The notes beneath the pieces are model-generated. The model ran no database searches. It was not told the origin of the DNA and saw nothing but the letters and a program-made list of their open reading frames with translations. Of a DNA stretch of 64,000 bases, positions 27,651 through 35,334 are shown one piece after another (position 1 is the first letter of the stretch; the number at the start of each line of letters is the position of its first letter). A program made the translations under genes and the position numbers. This stretch comes from Acetobacter sp. DsW_063 (lineage in GTDB: Bacteria; Pseudomonadota; Alphaproteobacteria; Acetobacterales; Acetobacteraceae), in contig NZ_JOPL01000025.1 in the NCBI RefSeq assembly GCF_002153745.1, positions 1 through 64,000 on the forward strand. Direction: 5' to 3'.

Positions 27651-28523
27651 CTAGATCGGGCGGGACGCCGGATCCTGATTGGAGATGGGCATGGTCCTGT
27701 AGGTCGCGTAAAGCGCTCCCCCTGTAAAGACGATGCCGCCGACAAGGTTGCCGAGCGTGACCGGAATCTCATTCCACAGCCACCAATCTGCAAAGCTGAC
27801 ATTCGCCCCCAGCATCATGCCTGCGGGGATCGCAAACATGTTCACGACACTGTGCTCGTAGCCTTGGGCAACAAATATCATGATCGGGAGCCACGCGCCG
27901 ATGATCTTGCCGATCGTCGAGGTCGAGGCGAGGCCGACAACCGAGCCCAAGCTTACCATCCAGTTGCAAAGTATTGCTTTTGCGAAGACGGTCGCCAGCC
28001 CGGCCGCCCCGAACGCTTCATAAGCGGTCGTCTTGGATACGGCGAGCGCGCGCAGCTTTTCGCCGAGCGGCCCCCCGGAGACATTCCCGCAATCGGTGAT
28101 CGCGATCCAGAACAGCGCAGCGTAAATCAGACTGCCGAGCAGATTGCCGAGAAACACCAGCGCCCAGTTGCGAAAAACGGCGCCGACGCCGATGCGTCCG
28201 GCGAATGCGGCCAGAGGCATCATGCCGAAATTACCGGTAAGCAATTCCATGCCCAACAGGACGATGAGCACAAACCCGGCGGGAAAGAGCACGGCTCCTA
28301 CGATGAATTGGCCGGTTTGCGCCGCCACGAGAAAGGCCAGAGTCGTGGCGAACGAAAGATACGCCCCCGCCAGCATGGCCCGGATCAGCACGTCTTTGGC
28401 GGGAAGAGCGGCCTTCAGGGAGGCAGCTTCGATCATGTTGTCGAGAATGACGGAGGGTTTGACGTAGTCGGCCACCTGGTGCGCGCCTTTATTTTGTTCG
28501 TTGTGCGTCAAAGTTTGACACAC
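27651..28523 (-). CDS. formate/nitrite transporter family channel (FocA/NirC-like)
   Basis: A 290-residue inner-membrane pentameric channel for small anions such as formate or nitrite. Six hydrophobic segments are visible, and the family signature is clear in WNEIPVTLGNLVGG and the repeated pore segments (MELLTGNFGMMPLAAFAG). A GTG start at 28523 lies 7 bases after AGAGG, which decides the start. It is followed after 33 bases by the FdhF/YdeP gene, so channel and enzyme are probably co-transcribed, with formate the most likely shared substrate. Direction of transport cannot be told. Confidence 0.88.
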   Translation of the reverse strand: MCQTLTHNEQNKGAHQVADYVKPSVILDNMIEAASLKAALPAKDVLIRAMLAGAYLSFATTLAFLVAAQTGQFIVGAVLFPAGFVLIVLLGMELLTGNFGMMPLAAFAGRIGVGAVFRNWALVFLGNLLGSLIYAALFWIAITDCGNVSGGPLGEKLRALAVSKTTAYEAFGAAGLATVFAKAILCNWMVSLGSVVGLASTSTIGKIIGAWLPIMIFVAQGYEHSVVNMFAIPAGMMLGANVSFADWWLWNEIPVTLGNLVGGIVFTGGALYATYRTMPISNQDPASRPI

Positions 28524-28646
28524 GGTAGCCTCTGCGCGCCATGACCGACATTATACCTGAGTATCATGCCGGTCGGACCGCAGTATCAGAAAGGCAGGCT
28601 CGGGGCCGAGTTCAGGAAGTTCAGAGCGGTTTTGCGCCCTGATGGA

Positions 28647-29603
28647 TCACGTGAATCTGATGTCGAGAGTACGCAGGTAAGTCTGCAGACCCGCGTCCTG
28701 AATGGGGATCAGGCGGGCGTCCCTGTCAGACTCGTTGAAATGGGCATGCCAGTATCCAGGCGGCGTTACAAAGGCGCAGCCGGATTCCCAGTCGACGCGG
28801 GTGGGATCGACCATATTGCCGTCCTGATCGATTTCTTTCGACAGCAGGGAGTAGCATCCCTTGTCGCAGTCGACGATAAAGTCGAGTGCGATGGACTGGT
28901 GGCGATGCGGCTTCTGCTGAGTATGCGCGCCAATCATTCCATACATGGCCCAGAGCACATGCGTCACCGTGCGGGTGTGAGGGAAATTGGCGTTGCCCAG
29001 CAGAATGCTGACCCGACTTTTTTCACCGGCGTTCGGCTGAGACGCGACCGTCCGTAATTCGGCGTTCGCTTTTTCCGCCCGATAAAGCGTCGGCTCGAAC
29101 CGGGCGACGGTGGGCTCCACGCCAAGGTAGCGCAGCAAGGGGGCGTCATTGACATAGTAAAGCGCAGCGTCGCCTGTCGCGCTCAGTTCGATCGCGCTGA
29201 CGCCGGGGGCAGTAAAGAAATCTCCCTCGCCCCATTCGAACGTCGCGCCGTGGGTTTTGACCGATCCAGCTCCTCGGATGACGTAGAACACTGTCGACGT
29301 CGATTCAGGCTGCAGTGCGAGAGAGTCCCCTGCGGCGACGCGAACGAAATTTGCGCAAAGTCCGGGGCCTGTCGCTGGAGCCTCACATTTCAACGCCTCG
29401 CTCATGTCCAGCGGGACAACGCGTGACGGCCCCTCCGCATAAAGAGCGGGCGAAAAGAAATGGAATGGAATTCGGGGCGTCAAGCTCGGGCGGATGGGGT
29501 TGGCCGCGGTGCTGTACTCAAAGTATTCGGCGTCACGTGTAATGGCGGGGCCATGTTCGTCACGAAGTGTCACCGGGCTCGGCTGGGGGGAATATTTGTC
29601 CAT
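28647..29603 (-). CDS. bicupin protein, gentisate 1,2-dioxygenase-like
   Basis: A 318-residue protein with two cupin barrels. The first (about 75-150) has STVFYVIRGAGSV and WGEGDFFTAPG but lacks the metal-binding His pair. The second (about 225-300) has PHRHQSIALDF and PPGYWHAHFNESD, so it probably holds the Fe(II) or other metal. Overall layout is like gentisate/1-hydroxy-2-naphthoate dioxygenases, but no aromatic pathway gene is adjacent. ATG 29603 follows AAGGAGAG; the frame is open another 37 codons upstream. A LysR regulator lies just upstream on the same strand. Confidence 0.72.
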   Translation of the reverse strand: MDKYSPQPSPVTLRDEHGPAITRDAEYFEYSTAANPIRPSLTPRIPFHFFSPALYAEGPSRVVPLDMSEALKCEAPATGPGLCANFVRVAAGDSLALQPESTSTVFYVIRGAGSVKTHGATFEWGEGDFFTAPGVSAIELSATGDAALYYVNDAPLLRYLGVEPTVARFEPTLYRAEKANAELRTVASQPNAGEKSRVSILLGNANFPHTRTVTHVLWAMYGMIGAHTQQKPHRHQSIALDFIVDCDKGCYSLLSKEIDQDGNMVDPTRVDWESGCAFVTPPGYWHAHFNESDRDARLIPIQDAGLQTYLRTLDIRFT

Positions 29604-29727
29604 GGCGGCTCTCCTTTTTGAAGTTTTTAAGCGCTTCCGGCAGGATGTTGAGCCGCGACCGTGTTGAGATCGATAACCCGCGCCGCATATGAGTTTTGTC
29701 GTAAGGGGATGCAAACTGCGTGAAACC

Positions 29728-30639
29728 TCACCACTCGTTTGCGGCGCGGTAGCGGTTTTCGAAAAAGGAGATGAAGGCTCTTACTTTTGAGGGGACAATT
29801 TTTTTTGGGGGGTAGACGATCCAGATTCCCTCATCGGCCTCGCTTCCAGGAGAGAACTCACAGTCGGGCAAGACATTTTCCAGTAAACCTGATTGCAGAT
29901 CGTCGTTGACGAGCCAACGGGGCAGGACAGCGTAACCCGACGCGCCGATAGCGGCGGCCCTGAGGCACTCCAGATCGTCAGATCTCAAGGGTCCTGAGAC
30001 CTTTATTTTTTCCCAACCGTCTGCTCCTCTGAAAGCCCATGTCGCGCCGGATTGCAGGCCGAGCGGCAGGCAGGGGCGATGAGTAAGCGCCTGCGGCGTC
30101 TCTGGCCGACCGTTGGGGTCCCTGAAGGATGGGCTGACGCAACAACAATAATGGTTTGGCGCTATTTTTCTGGCGACGAGCTGTGAATCCGCCAACGCGC
30201 CGATCTTCAACGCAACGTCCACGCCGCCTTCGATGATGTCGCGTTCGGCGTCGGCCAGAATCGCCTCCACTCGTATCATCGGGTGGTGCGCCAGAAATTC
30301 TCCCAGAACGCCCATGACATGTTTTCGTGCGAACGCGCCCGGAAGCTGGATGCGAAGCAACCCCTGCGGCATGGCGTTGAGAGTGGGGACCAATGAGCGA
30401 ATCTGTTCGATGTCGCCCAGTAGTGCGAGCGCCTTTTCATGAAAGACGCGGCCCATTTCGGTCAGATGCAGATGGCGCGTCGATCGGTTGAAGAGGGCCG
30501 CACCCAAATCCTCTTCCAGAAAGGTAATGTAGCGGGAGACGGTGGAAACCTTAATTCCGGCTTCCTCTGCGGCGCGGGTGAACGTGCCCAGTTCGGCGGA
30601 CCGGACGAACACTTTCATGGCGGCCAGATAGTCCATCAT
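29728..30639 (-). CDS. LysR-family transcriptional regulator
   Basis: A 303-residue regulator with the N-terminal winged helix (about 1-62: MKVFVRSAELGTFTRAAEEAGIKVSTVSRYITFLEEDL) and a C-terminal effector domain of the periplasmic-binding fold. It resembles the DsdC/AaeR-like branch common in proteobacteria. It lies 124 bases upstream of the bicupin gene on the same strand, not divergent from it, so control of that gene is possible but less certain than in the usual divergent arrangement. Confidence 0.88.
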   Translation of the reverse strand: MMDYLAAMKVFVRSAELGTFTRAAEEAGIKVSTVSRYITFLEEDLGAALFNRSTRHLHLTEMGRVFHEKALALLGDIEQIRSLVPTLNAMPQGLLRIQLPGAFARKHVMGVLGEFLAHHPMIRVEAILADAERDIIEGGVDVALKIGALADSQLVARKIAPNHYCCCVSPSFRDPNGRPETPQALTHRPCLPLGLQSGATWAFRGADGWEKIKVSGPLRSDDLECLRAAAIGASGYAVLPRWLVNDDLQSGLLENVLPDCEFSPGSEADEGIWIVYPPKKIVPSKVRAFISFFENRYRAANEW

Positions 30640-30855
30640 CGCTCCGCTGACGTTTCACAAGAGTGCCGCTGCAGTGTTTTCGGCGCTTGTGGCGCCGGCG
30701 TGTCGGCCCTTCGCCAGCAGGTTACACTGCGTGCCTGCCGCACAAATTGAATTGCGCGTGTGGCCTCACGTTATGGACGGCGGCGGGGTCCTACAGTCAA
30801 AGACCCGCGAGCTGCTCCGCTTCGTGCGCCTCGGTCACACCTTTCCGAGACACGT

Positions 30856-31356
30856 TTAGCGACCGCGCTGTATTTTCTCGTAACGCGCGACCAGCCTGTT
30901 GCGTCGCAGGGCCGACAGGTGCTGTATCCAGAAAATACCGTCCAGCTGGTCGATCTCATGCTGGTGACAGACCGCCCGCAGGCCATCGGCCTCCTCGGCG
31001 CGTTCATGTCCGTCAATGTCGCGGTAACGCACGCGCACGCGGGCTGCGCGTTCGACGCGTTCGTTGACGCCCGGCATGGAGATGCTGCCTTCCTCGTGAA
31101 GGATCGTTTCTTCAGAACGCCAGACAATCTCCGGATTGACGTAGGTGTGGGGCGCGTCTGAACCGGGCAGGTCGAGCGTTACGACGCGCATGGAAACGCC
31201 GATATGGGGCGCCGTTATGCCGATTCCCGGAGCCGCGCGCACGGTGTCGAGCAGATCGACCGCAAGAGTGCGAAGGGACGCGTCAAATGCGGTCACCGGC
31301 GCCGCGATCAGACGAAGGCGCTGATCCGGGTAATGGACGAGGAGCTGAACCGTCAT
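30856..31356 (-). CDS. peptide deformylase homologue with substituted metal ligands
   Basis: A 166-residue protein with the deformylase fold and all three family motifs in place, but altered. Motif 1 reads GIGITAPHIG, so the oxyanion Gln is His51. Motif 2 reads EGSISMPG, so the metal ligand Cys is Ser91. Motif 3 reads HQHEIDQLDG, so the last metal ligand His is Gln137. His133 and the catalytic Glu134 remain. With two of three metal ligands lost it is unlikely to be an ordinary Fe/Zn deformylase, and the cell must have another def gene. The start is ATG 31356 rather than the frame opening at 31389. It lies just downstream of glyA on the same strand. Confidence 0.82.
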   Translation of the reverse strand: MTVQLLVHYPDQRLRLIAAPVTAFDASLRTLAVDLLDTVRAAPGIGITAPHIGVSMRVVTLDLPGSDAPHTYVNPEIVWRSEETILHEEGSISMPGVNERVERAARVRVRYRDIDGHERAEEADGLRAVCHQHEIDQLDGIFWIQHLSALRRNRLVARYEKIQRGR

Positions 31357-31418
31357 GGGCGTCGGTTTTCGCCGTTTTGGGCGATCCACGCGCGCATGAG
31401 CGTACGCAAGGGCGAAAG

Positions 31419-31445
31419 GGCCTGCGGTCGGCGGCGCCGCAGGCC
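31419..31445 (-). terminator. GC-rich hairpin after glyA
   Basis: GGCCTGCGG (31419-31427) and CCGCAGGCC (31437-31445) make a perfect 9-base stem directly downstream of the glyA stop on the minus strand. The following minus-strand sequence is CCTTTCG, only weakly T-rich. It probably works as the glyA terminator. Confidence 0.55.
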
Positions 31446-31453
31446 ACAGCGCC

Positions 31454-32740
31454 TTACTTGTAGATCGGGAACTTCGCGCACAGGGTCTTCACGCGCTCAT
31501 GCACCGCGTTTTCCACCGTGGCGTCGCCTTCGCCGCCGGATGCGGCCAGTGCAGTCAGCACCTCGTCGATCATCTCGCCGACGATGCGGAACTCTTCCTC
31601 GCGGAAGCCACGCGCGGTTGCCGCCGGGCTGCCGAGACGGATGCCGGAGGTGATCGCGGGCTTCTCCGGGTCGAACGGCACGGCGTTCTTGTTCGCGGTG
31701 ATGCCCGCACGCTCCAGCGCCTGTTCGGCGGCCTTACCGGTCACCTTCTTCGGGCGGAGATCCACCAGCAACAGATGGCTGTCGGTCCCGCCGGTGACGA
31801 TGTCGAAGCCACGCGAGATCAGCGTCTCGCCCAGCACGCGGGCGTTGGCGGCGACGGCTTTCTGATACTCGACGAACTCGGGCTGCAGCGCTTCGCCGAA
31901 AGCGACGGCCTTGCCAGCGATCACATGCATCAGCGGACCGCCCTGCAGGCCGGGGAACACGGCCGAGTTGATCTTCTTGGCCAGCGCTTCGTCGTTGGTC
32001 AGGATCAGGCCGCCGCGCGGGCCACGCAGCGTCTTGTGCGTGGTGCTGGTGACGACATCGGCGTGCGGCAGCGGGCTGGGATACAGGCCAGCGGCGACGA
32101 GGCCCGCGAAATGCGCCATGTCGACCATCAGCTTTGCGCCGACTTCGTCCGCGATCTTGCGGAAGCGCGGGAAGTCGATGATGCGGGGATAGGCGGAGCC
32201 GCCAGCGACGATCAGCTTCGGCTTATGCTCGCGCGCCAGACGCTCCATGTCGTCGTAATCCAGCTCGCCGTCCTGGAGACGGACGCCATACTGGATCGCG
32301 TTGAACCATTTGCCGGAGTAGTTCGGGGCGGCGCCGTGCGTCAGATGGCCGCCAGCGGCGAGGCTCATGCCCAGAACGGTGTCGCCTGGCGCGATGGTCG
32401 CCATGAAGGCGGCCTGATTGGCGTTCGCGCCGGAATGCGGCTGCACGTTGGCGAAGGCCGCGCCGAACAGCTTCTTCACGCGTTCGATGGCCAGAACCTC
32501 GACCTTGTCCACTTCGAAGCAGCCGCCGTAATAGCGGCGGCCCGGATAGCCTTCGGCATATTTGTTGGTGAGCACGCTGCCCTGCGCCTCAAGCACCGCG
32601 GCGGAGGCCATGTTTTCGCTGGCGATCAGCTCGATGCCTTCTCGCTGGCGAACCATCTCGCCGCTGATCGCAGCCGCGACGTCAGGATCGACAGCGCTCA
32701 GAGGAGCCTGAAAAAATCGTTGCAGATTCGTCTCGCTCAC
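31454..32740 (-). CDS. glyA: serine hydroxymethyltransferase
   Basis: A PLP enzyme that converts serine and tetrahydrofolate to glycine and methylene-tetrahydrofolate, the main one-carbon source. The 428-residue product is full length. Landmarks are IELIASEN near the start, [41 protein letters not shown] and the PLP-lysine block [17 protein letters not shown] start at 32740 (giving MSETNLQ) lies 7 bases after AAAGGA. A GTG at 32764 would add eight residues and has no such site. It is divergent from an amino acid permease about 200 bases away. Confidence 0.96.
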   Translation of the reverse strand: MSETNLQRFFQAPLSAVDPDVAAAISGEMVRQREGIELIASENMASAAVLEAQGSVLTNKYAEGYPGRRYYGGCFEVDKVEVLAIERVKKLFGAAFANVQPHSGANANQAAFMATIAPGDTVLGMSLAAGGHLTHGAAPNYSGKWFNAIQYGVRLQDGELDYDDMERLAREHKPKLIVAGGSAYPRIIDFPRFRKIADEVGAKLMVDMAHFAGLVAAGLYPSPLPHADVVTSTTHKTLRGPRGGLILTNDEALAKKINSAVFPGLQGGPLMHVIAGKAVAFGEALQPEFVEYQKAVAANARVLGETLISRGFDIVTGGTDSHLLLVDLRPKKVTGKAAEQALERAGITANKNAVPFDPEKPAITSGIRLGSPAATARGFREEEFRIVGEMIDEVLTALAASGGEGDATVENAVHERVKTLCAKFPIYK

Positions 32741-32946
32741 CTTTGAAATCCTTTTTTCGACCACCAGCCACGCAACTGGCTAAACCCGCAACCAGACCGC
32801 TGAACCGGCGACGGGACCGTAACAGCCCCGCTCATACCGCCTTGGCGAGCCCAAGGCCACATGCTTCGGGCGGAGACGTACCCCGCGACAGCCCGCGCCG
32901 CAACGGCTATCCACGTCCAGAAGACAGAACCCGGAGACACAACTTC

Positions 32947-34404
32947 ATGTCGCAGACGGAGAGGCGACCGGCCTCAACTTCCCTGTTTCGCCTCAAGCCC
33001 ATCAACACGGCGGTCGAGGAAACAGGACTCAAGCGGGTTCTGGGGGCCGGTAACCTTGTCGCTCTGGGCGTCGGCGCCATCATCGGCGCGGGATTGTTCT
33101 CGCTGACCGGCATCGCCGCCTCCGAGAACGCGGGGCCAGCGGTCGTGCTGTCTTACCTGATCGCAGCCGTCGCCTGCGGTTTCGCCGGGCTCTGCTACAG
33201 TGAACTGGCGAGCATGATCCCGGCCGCGGGCAGCGCCTACAGCTTCGCCTATGTTTCGCTGGGCGAGTTCGTCGCATGGATCATTGGTTGGGATCTGGTG
33301 CTCGAATATGCCGTCGGCGCCGCCACCGTCTCGGTCAGCTGGTCGCGCTACGTCGTTTCCCTGCTGGCCGATTGGGGCATCGCGCTGCCGGAGAGGCTGA
33401 CAGCTTCCCCGTTCGAAACCGTGCGTCTGGCGTCCGGCGCGGAGGCCGCGGGCATCGCCAACCTGCCTGCCGTGTTCGCCATCGTCGTCATCACGATGCT
33501 TCTGATCCGCGGCGTTTCGGACTCTGCGAAGGTCAACGCCGTCATCGTCGCGATCAAGCTGACCGTTATCGCTGCGGTCATCGGCTTTGGCCTGCCTTAC
33601 GTTCATGCGACCAACTATCACCCGTTCATCCCGCCCAACGACGGGACGTTCGGACACTTCGGCTTCTCCGGCGTGATGAGGGCCGCAGGCACGATCTTCT
33701 TCGCCTATATCGGTTTTGACGCCGTTTCCACGACGGCGCAGGAAGCCCGCAACCCGGCGCGGGACATGCCGATCGGCATCATCGGTAGCCTGCTGGTTTG
33801 CGTGACGGTCTATATGGCTTTCTCGCTCGTATTGACCGGCATGGTGAATTATCACGACATGCTCGGCGACGCCGCTCCGGTCGCGACCGCGATCGACCAT
33901 ACGCCGTTCGGATGGCTCAAGACGGCGGTGAAGCTGGGCATCATCTGTGGCTTCACGTCGGTCATGCTGGTGCTGCTGCTCGGGCAGAGCCGTGTGTTTT
34001 ACGCCATGGCGAGCGACGGGTTGCTGCCGTCGTTCTTCGCCCGCACCCACGCCCGCTTTCGCACGCCGTGGCTGTCCAACCTGTTCTTCATGATGGTGAC
34101 GGGCGTGCTGGCCGCGTTCCTGCCGATCTCGGAACTCGGGCATATGACGTCCATCGGCACGCTGCTGGCCTTCACCATCGTCTGTATCGGCGTGCTGGTT
34201 CTGCGCCGGACTCAACCGGACCGCGAGCGTCGATTCCGTATTCCCGGTGGTGCGACCGTGCCGCTGCTTGGTGTTTTGAGCTGCCTTACGGTCATGGCTT
34301 CTCTGGACAGTCTGACGTGGGTCCGGCTTGTCGTGTGGTTGCTGATCGGGTTCGCGATCTATTTCGGATACAGCCGCAGTCGCAGCGTGCTTGCTCCGCG
34401 CTGA
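32947..34404 (+). CDS. APC-family amino acid permease (cationic amino acid transporter type)
   Basis: A 485-residue inner-membrane transporter with about 12 hydrophobic segments. The consensus first-helix motif VALGVGAIIGAGLFSLTG (about 37-54) binds substrate in the LeuT-like fold. A second conserved block is AYIGFDAVSTTAQEARNPARDMPIGI. These match the CAT/YfnA-type group that carries basic or broad-range amino acids. The ATG at 32947 is chosen because the 68 upstream codons of open frame are rich in Arg/Pro and not membrane-like. It is divergent from glyA. Confidence 0.9.
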   Translation: MSQTERRPASTSLFRLKPINTAVEETGLKRVLGAGNLVALGVGAIIGAGLFSLTGIAASENAGPAVVLSYLIAAVACGFAGLCYSELASMIPAAGSAYSFAYVSLGEFVAWIIGWDLVLEYAVGAATVSVSWSRYVVSLLADWGIALPERLTASPFETVRLASGAEAAGIANLPAVFAIVVITMLLIRGVSDSAKVNAVIVAIKLTVIAAVIGFGLPYVHATNYHPFIPPNDGTFGHFGFSGVMRAAGTIFFAYIGFDAVSTTAQEARNPARDMPIGIIGSLLVCVTVYMAFSLVLTGMVNYHDMLGDAAPVATAIDHTPFGWLKTAVKLGIICGFTSVMLVLLLGQSRVFYAMASDGLLPSFFARTHARFRTPWLSNLFFMMVTGVLAAFLPISELGHMTSIGTLLAFTIVCIGVLVLRRTQPDRERRFRIPGGATVPLLGVLSCLTVMASLDSLTWVRLVVWLLIGFAIYFGYSRSRSVLAPR

Positions 34405-34444
34405 CGCGCGCTCCGGCTGTGCAGGGCGTGAGTCTGGAGCAAGT

Positions 34445-34472
34445 CCCATTCAAACGGACCCGTTTGAATGGG
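34445..34472. repeat. near-perfect 13-base inverted repeat between convergent genes
   Basis: CCCATTCAAACGG followed by AC and CCGTTTGAATGGG: an almost loopless palindrome 40 bases after the permease stop. It is less GC-rich than its surroundings and has no T-run on either side. A second, imperfect repeat (GCTTTTCCA at 34503, TGGAAGAGC at 34528-34536) follows. They could be a bidirectional terminator or a dispersed repetitive element. Only one copy is visible here. Confidence 0.5.
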
Positions 34473-34561
34473 TGAAGGTGCTCGACGAAATAAGAACTTA
34501 GAGCTTTTCCACAACTGCCGTGTCTAATGGAAGAGCCCTGAATCCTGAGTTTTCCGAGATC

Positions 34562-35131
34562 TCAGTCTTTCACGCGCCGCGTCAGCGCCGCGAGAGCCTC
34601 AATCTGACGTGACAGGAATTCGCGCGTTGCAGGGTCTGTCAGTTCCAGCGTCTCCGCGTTCACCTTCGAACCCGCCAACCCGATCATCGCTTCCGGCTTG
34701 TTCAGCACGAACGCGTCGAGAAATACGAGGCTCTGGCGGAGGTGATACTGCGCCCGCGCTCCGCCTATCGCGCCGGGCGACGCTGTCTGGATCGCGACAG
34801 GCTTGCCTGCCAGCGGCTGCGGCGAAACGCGTGAAAGCCAGTCAATGGCGTTCTTCAGCACGCCCGGCACGGAGTAGTTATATTCCGGCGTGACGATGAT
34901 CACGCCGTCCGCGGCGCGGATCTGTTCCGCCATAGCCAGCACGGGAGCCGGGAAGCCCTGCTCCTGCAGGTCCTGATCGTACAGCGGAAATTCTCCGACG
35001 GAGCCCAGGGCGCTGATCGACACGCCTTCTGGCGCGAGGGCCGGGAGGGCGCGCGCGATAGCGGCGTTGATCGAACCTTTGCGGAGGCTGCCGATGAGGC
35101 TGACGAAATGGAGCTGGCTTTTCTCTGTCAT
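34562..35131 (-). CDS. NAD(P)H-dependent FMN reductase (ChrR/azoreductase-like)
   Basis: A 189-residue flavodoxin-fold oxidoreductase that uses FMN to reduce quinones, chromate or azo compounds by two electrons. The phosphate-binding loop GSLRKGS (14-20) and the isoalloxazine-binding PEYNYSVPG (82-90) are both typical. It is divergent from the siderophore-type TonB receptor across a structured 200-base region. A link to iron metabolism is conceivable, as some family members reduce ferric complexes, but that rests only on position. Confidence 0.9.
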   Translation of the reverse strand: MTEKSQLHFVSLIGSLRKGSINAAIARALPALAPEGVSISALGSVGEFPLYDQDLQEQGFPAPVLAMAEQIRAADGVIIVTPEYNYSVPGVLKNAIDWLSRVSPQPLAGKPVAIQTASPGAIGGARAQYHLRQSLVFLDAFVLNKPEAMIGLAGSKVNAETLELTDPATREFLSRQIEALAALTRRVKD

Positions 35132-35217
35132 GCGCTGATGTTCTCCGGACGTCGATGTCTTGTGAGTGGTGCAGTCGTATCATTAGGACAGGATCTGGCT
35201 AGGCGGAGCAAGAGGAT

Positions 35218-35271
35218 CTGGTGGCTTGCAGGGTGGTAAGCCACAGCATGGAGGACGAAATCCACCCTGCA
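35218..35271 (+). promoter_or_regulatory. interlocking hairpins upstream of TonB receptor, possible pseudoknot
   Basis: Hairpin A pairs GTGGCTT (35221-35227) with AAGCCAC (35238-35244); CTG and CAG extend it with one bulged G. Its whole loop belongs to a second perfect 10-base repeat, TGCAGGGTGG (35227-35236) with CCACCCTGCA (35262-35271). In RNA this is either an H-type pseudoknot or two competing folds. It lies 64 bases before the receptor ATG, between divergent genes. It matches no riboswitch class I know. Confidence 0.45.
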
Positions 35272-35274
35272 GTT

Positions 35275-35293
35275 GATAATGAATATTAGTTGC
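35275..35293. promoter_or_regulatory. Fur-box-like sequence
   Basis: GATAATGAATATTAGTTGC agrees with the classical 19-base Fur consensus at 13 of 19 positions by my count and contains the inverted repeat TAAT-GAAT-ATTA. It lies about 42 bases before the siderophore-type receptor gene. Control by Fur or a related iron regulator is inferred. Confidence 0.4.
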
Positions 35294-35334
35294 GTTAAGG
35301 GTCGCTGGCAATTCTAAGTAAGGCGACTTCTTCC

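Noticed and set aside
27057-28544. A 495-codon plus-strand frame across the FdhF/YdeP and formate channel genes
   Set aside because: It spans two well-identified opposite-strand genes and its translation is rich in His, Arg and Gly without domains.
31499-32746. A 415-codon open frame antisense to glyA
   Set aside because: It arises from codon bias of glyA on the other strand; no family match and no ribosome-binding site.
32974-34449. A 491-codon minus-strand frame opposite the amino acid permease
   Set aside because: A very Arg/His/Gln-rich translation with no hydrophobic core; a shadow of the permease gene.
35132-35334. Cobalamin riboswitch upstream of the siderophore-type receptor
   Set aside because: AGGACAGGATCTGGC near 35195 resembles the B12 box only loosely, and the rest of the cobalamin fold is missing.
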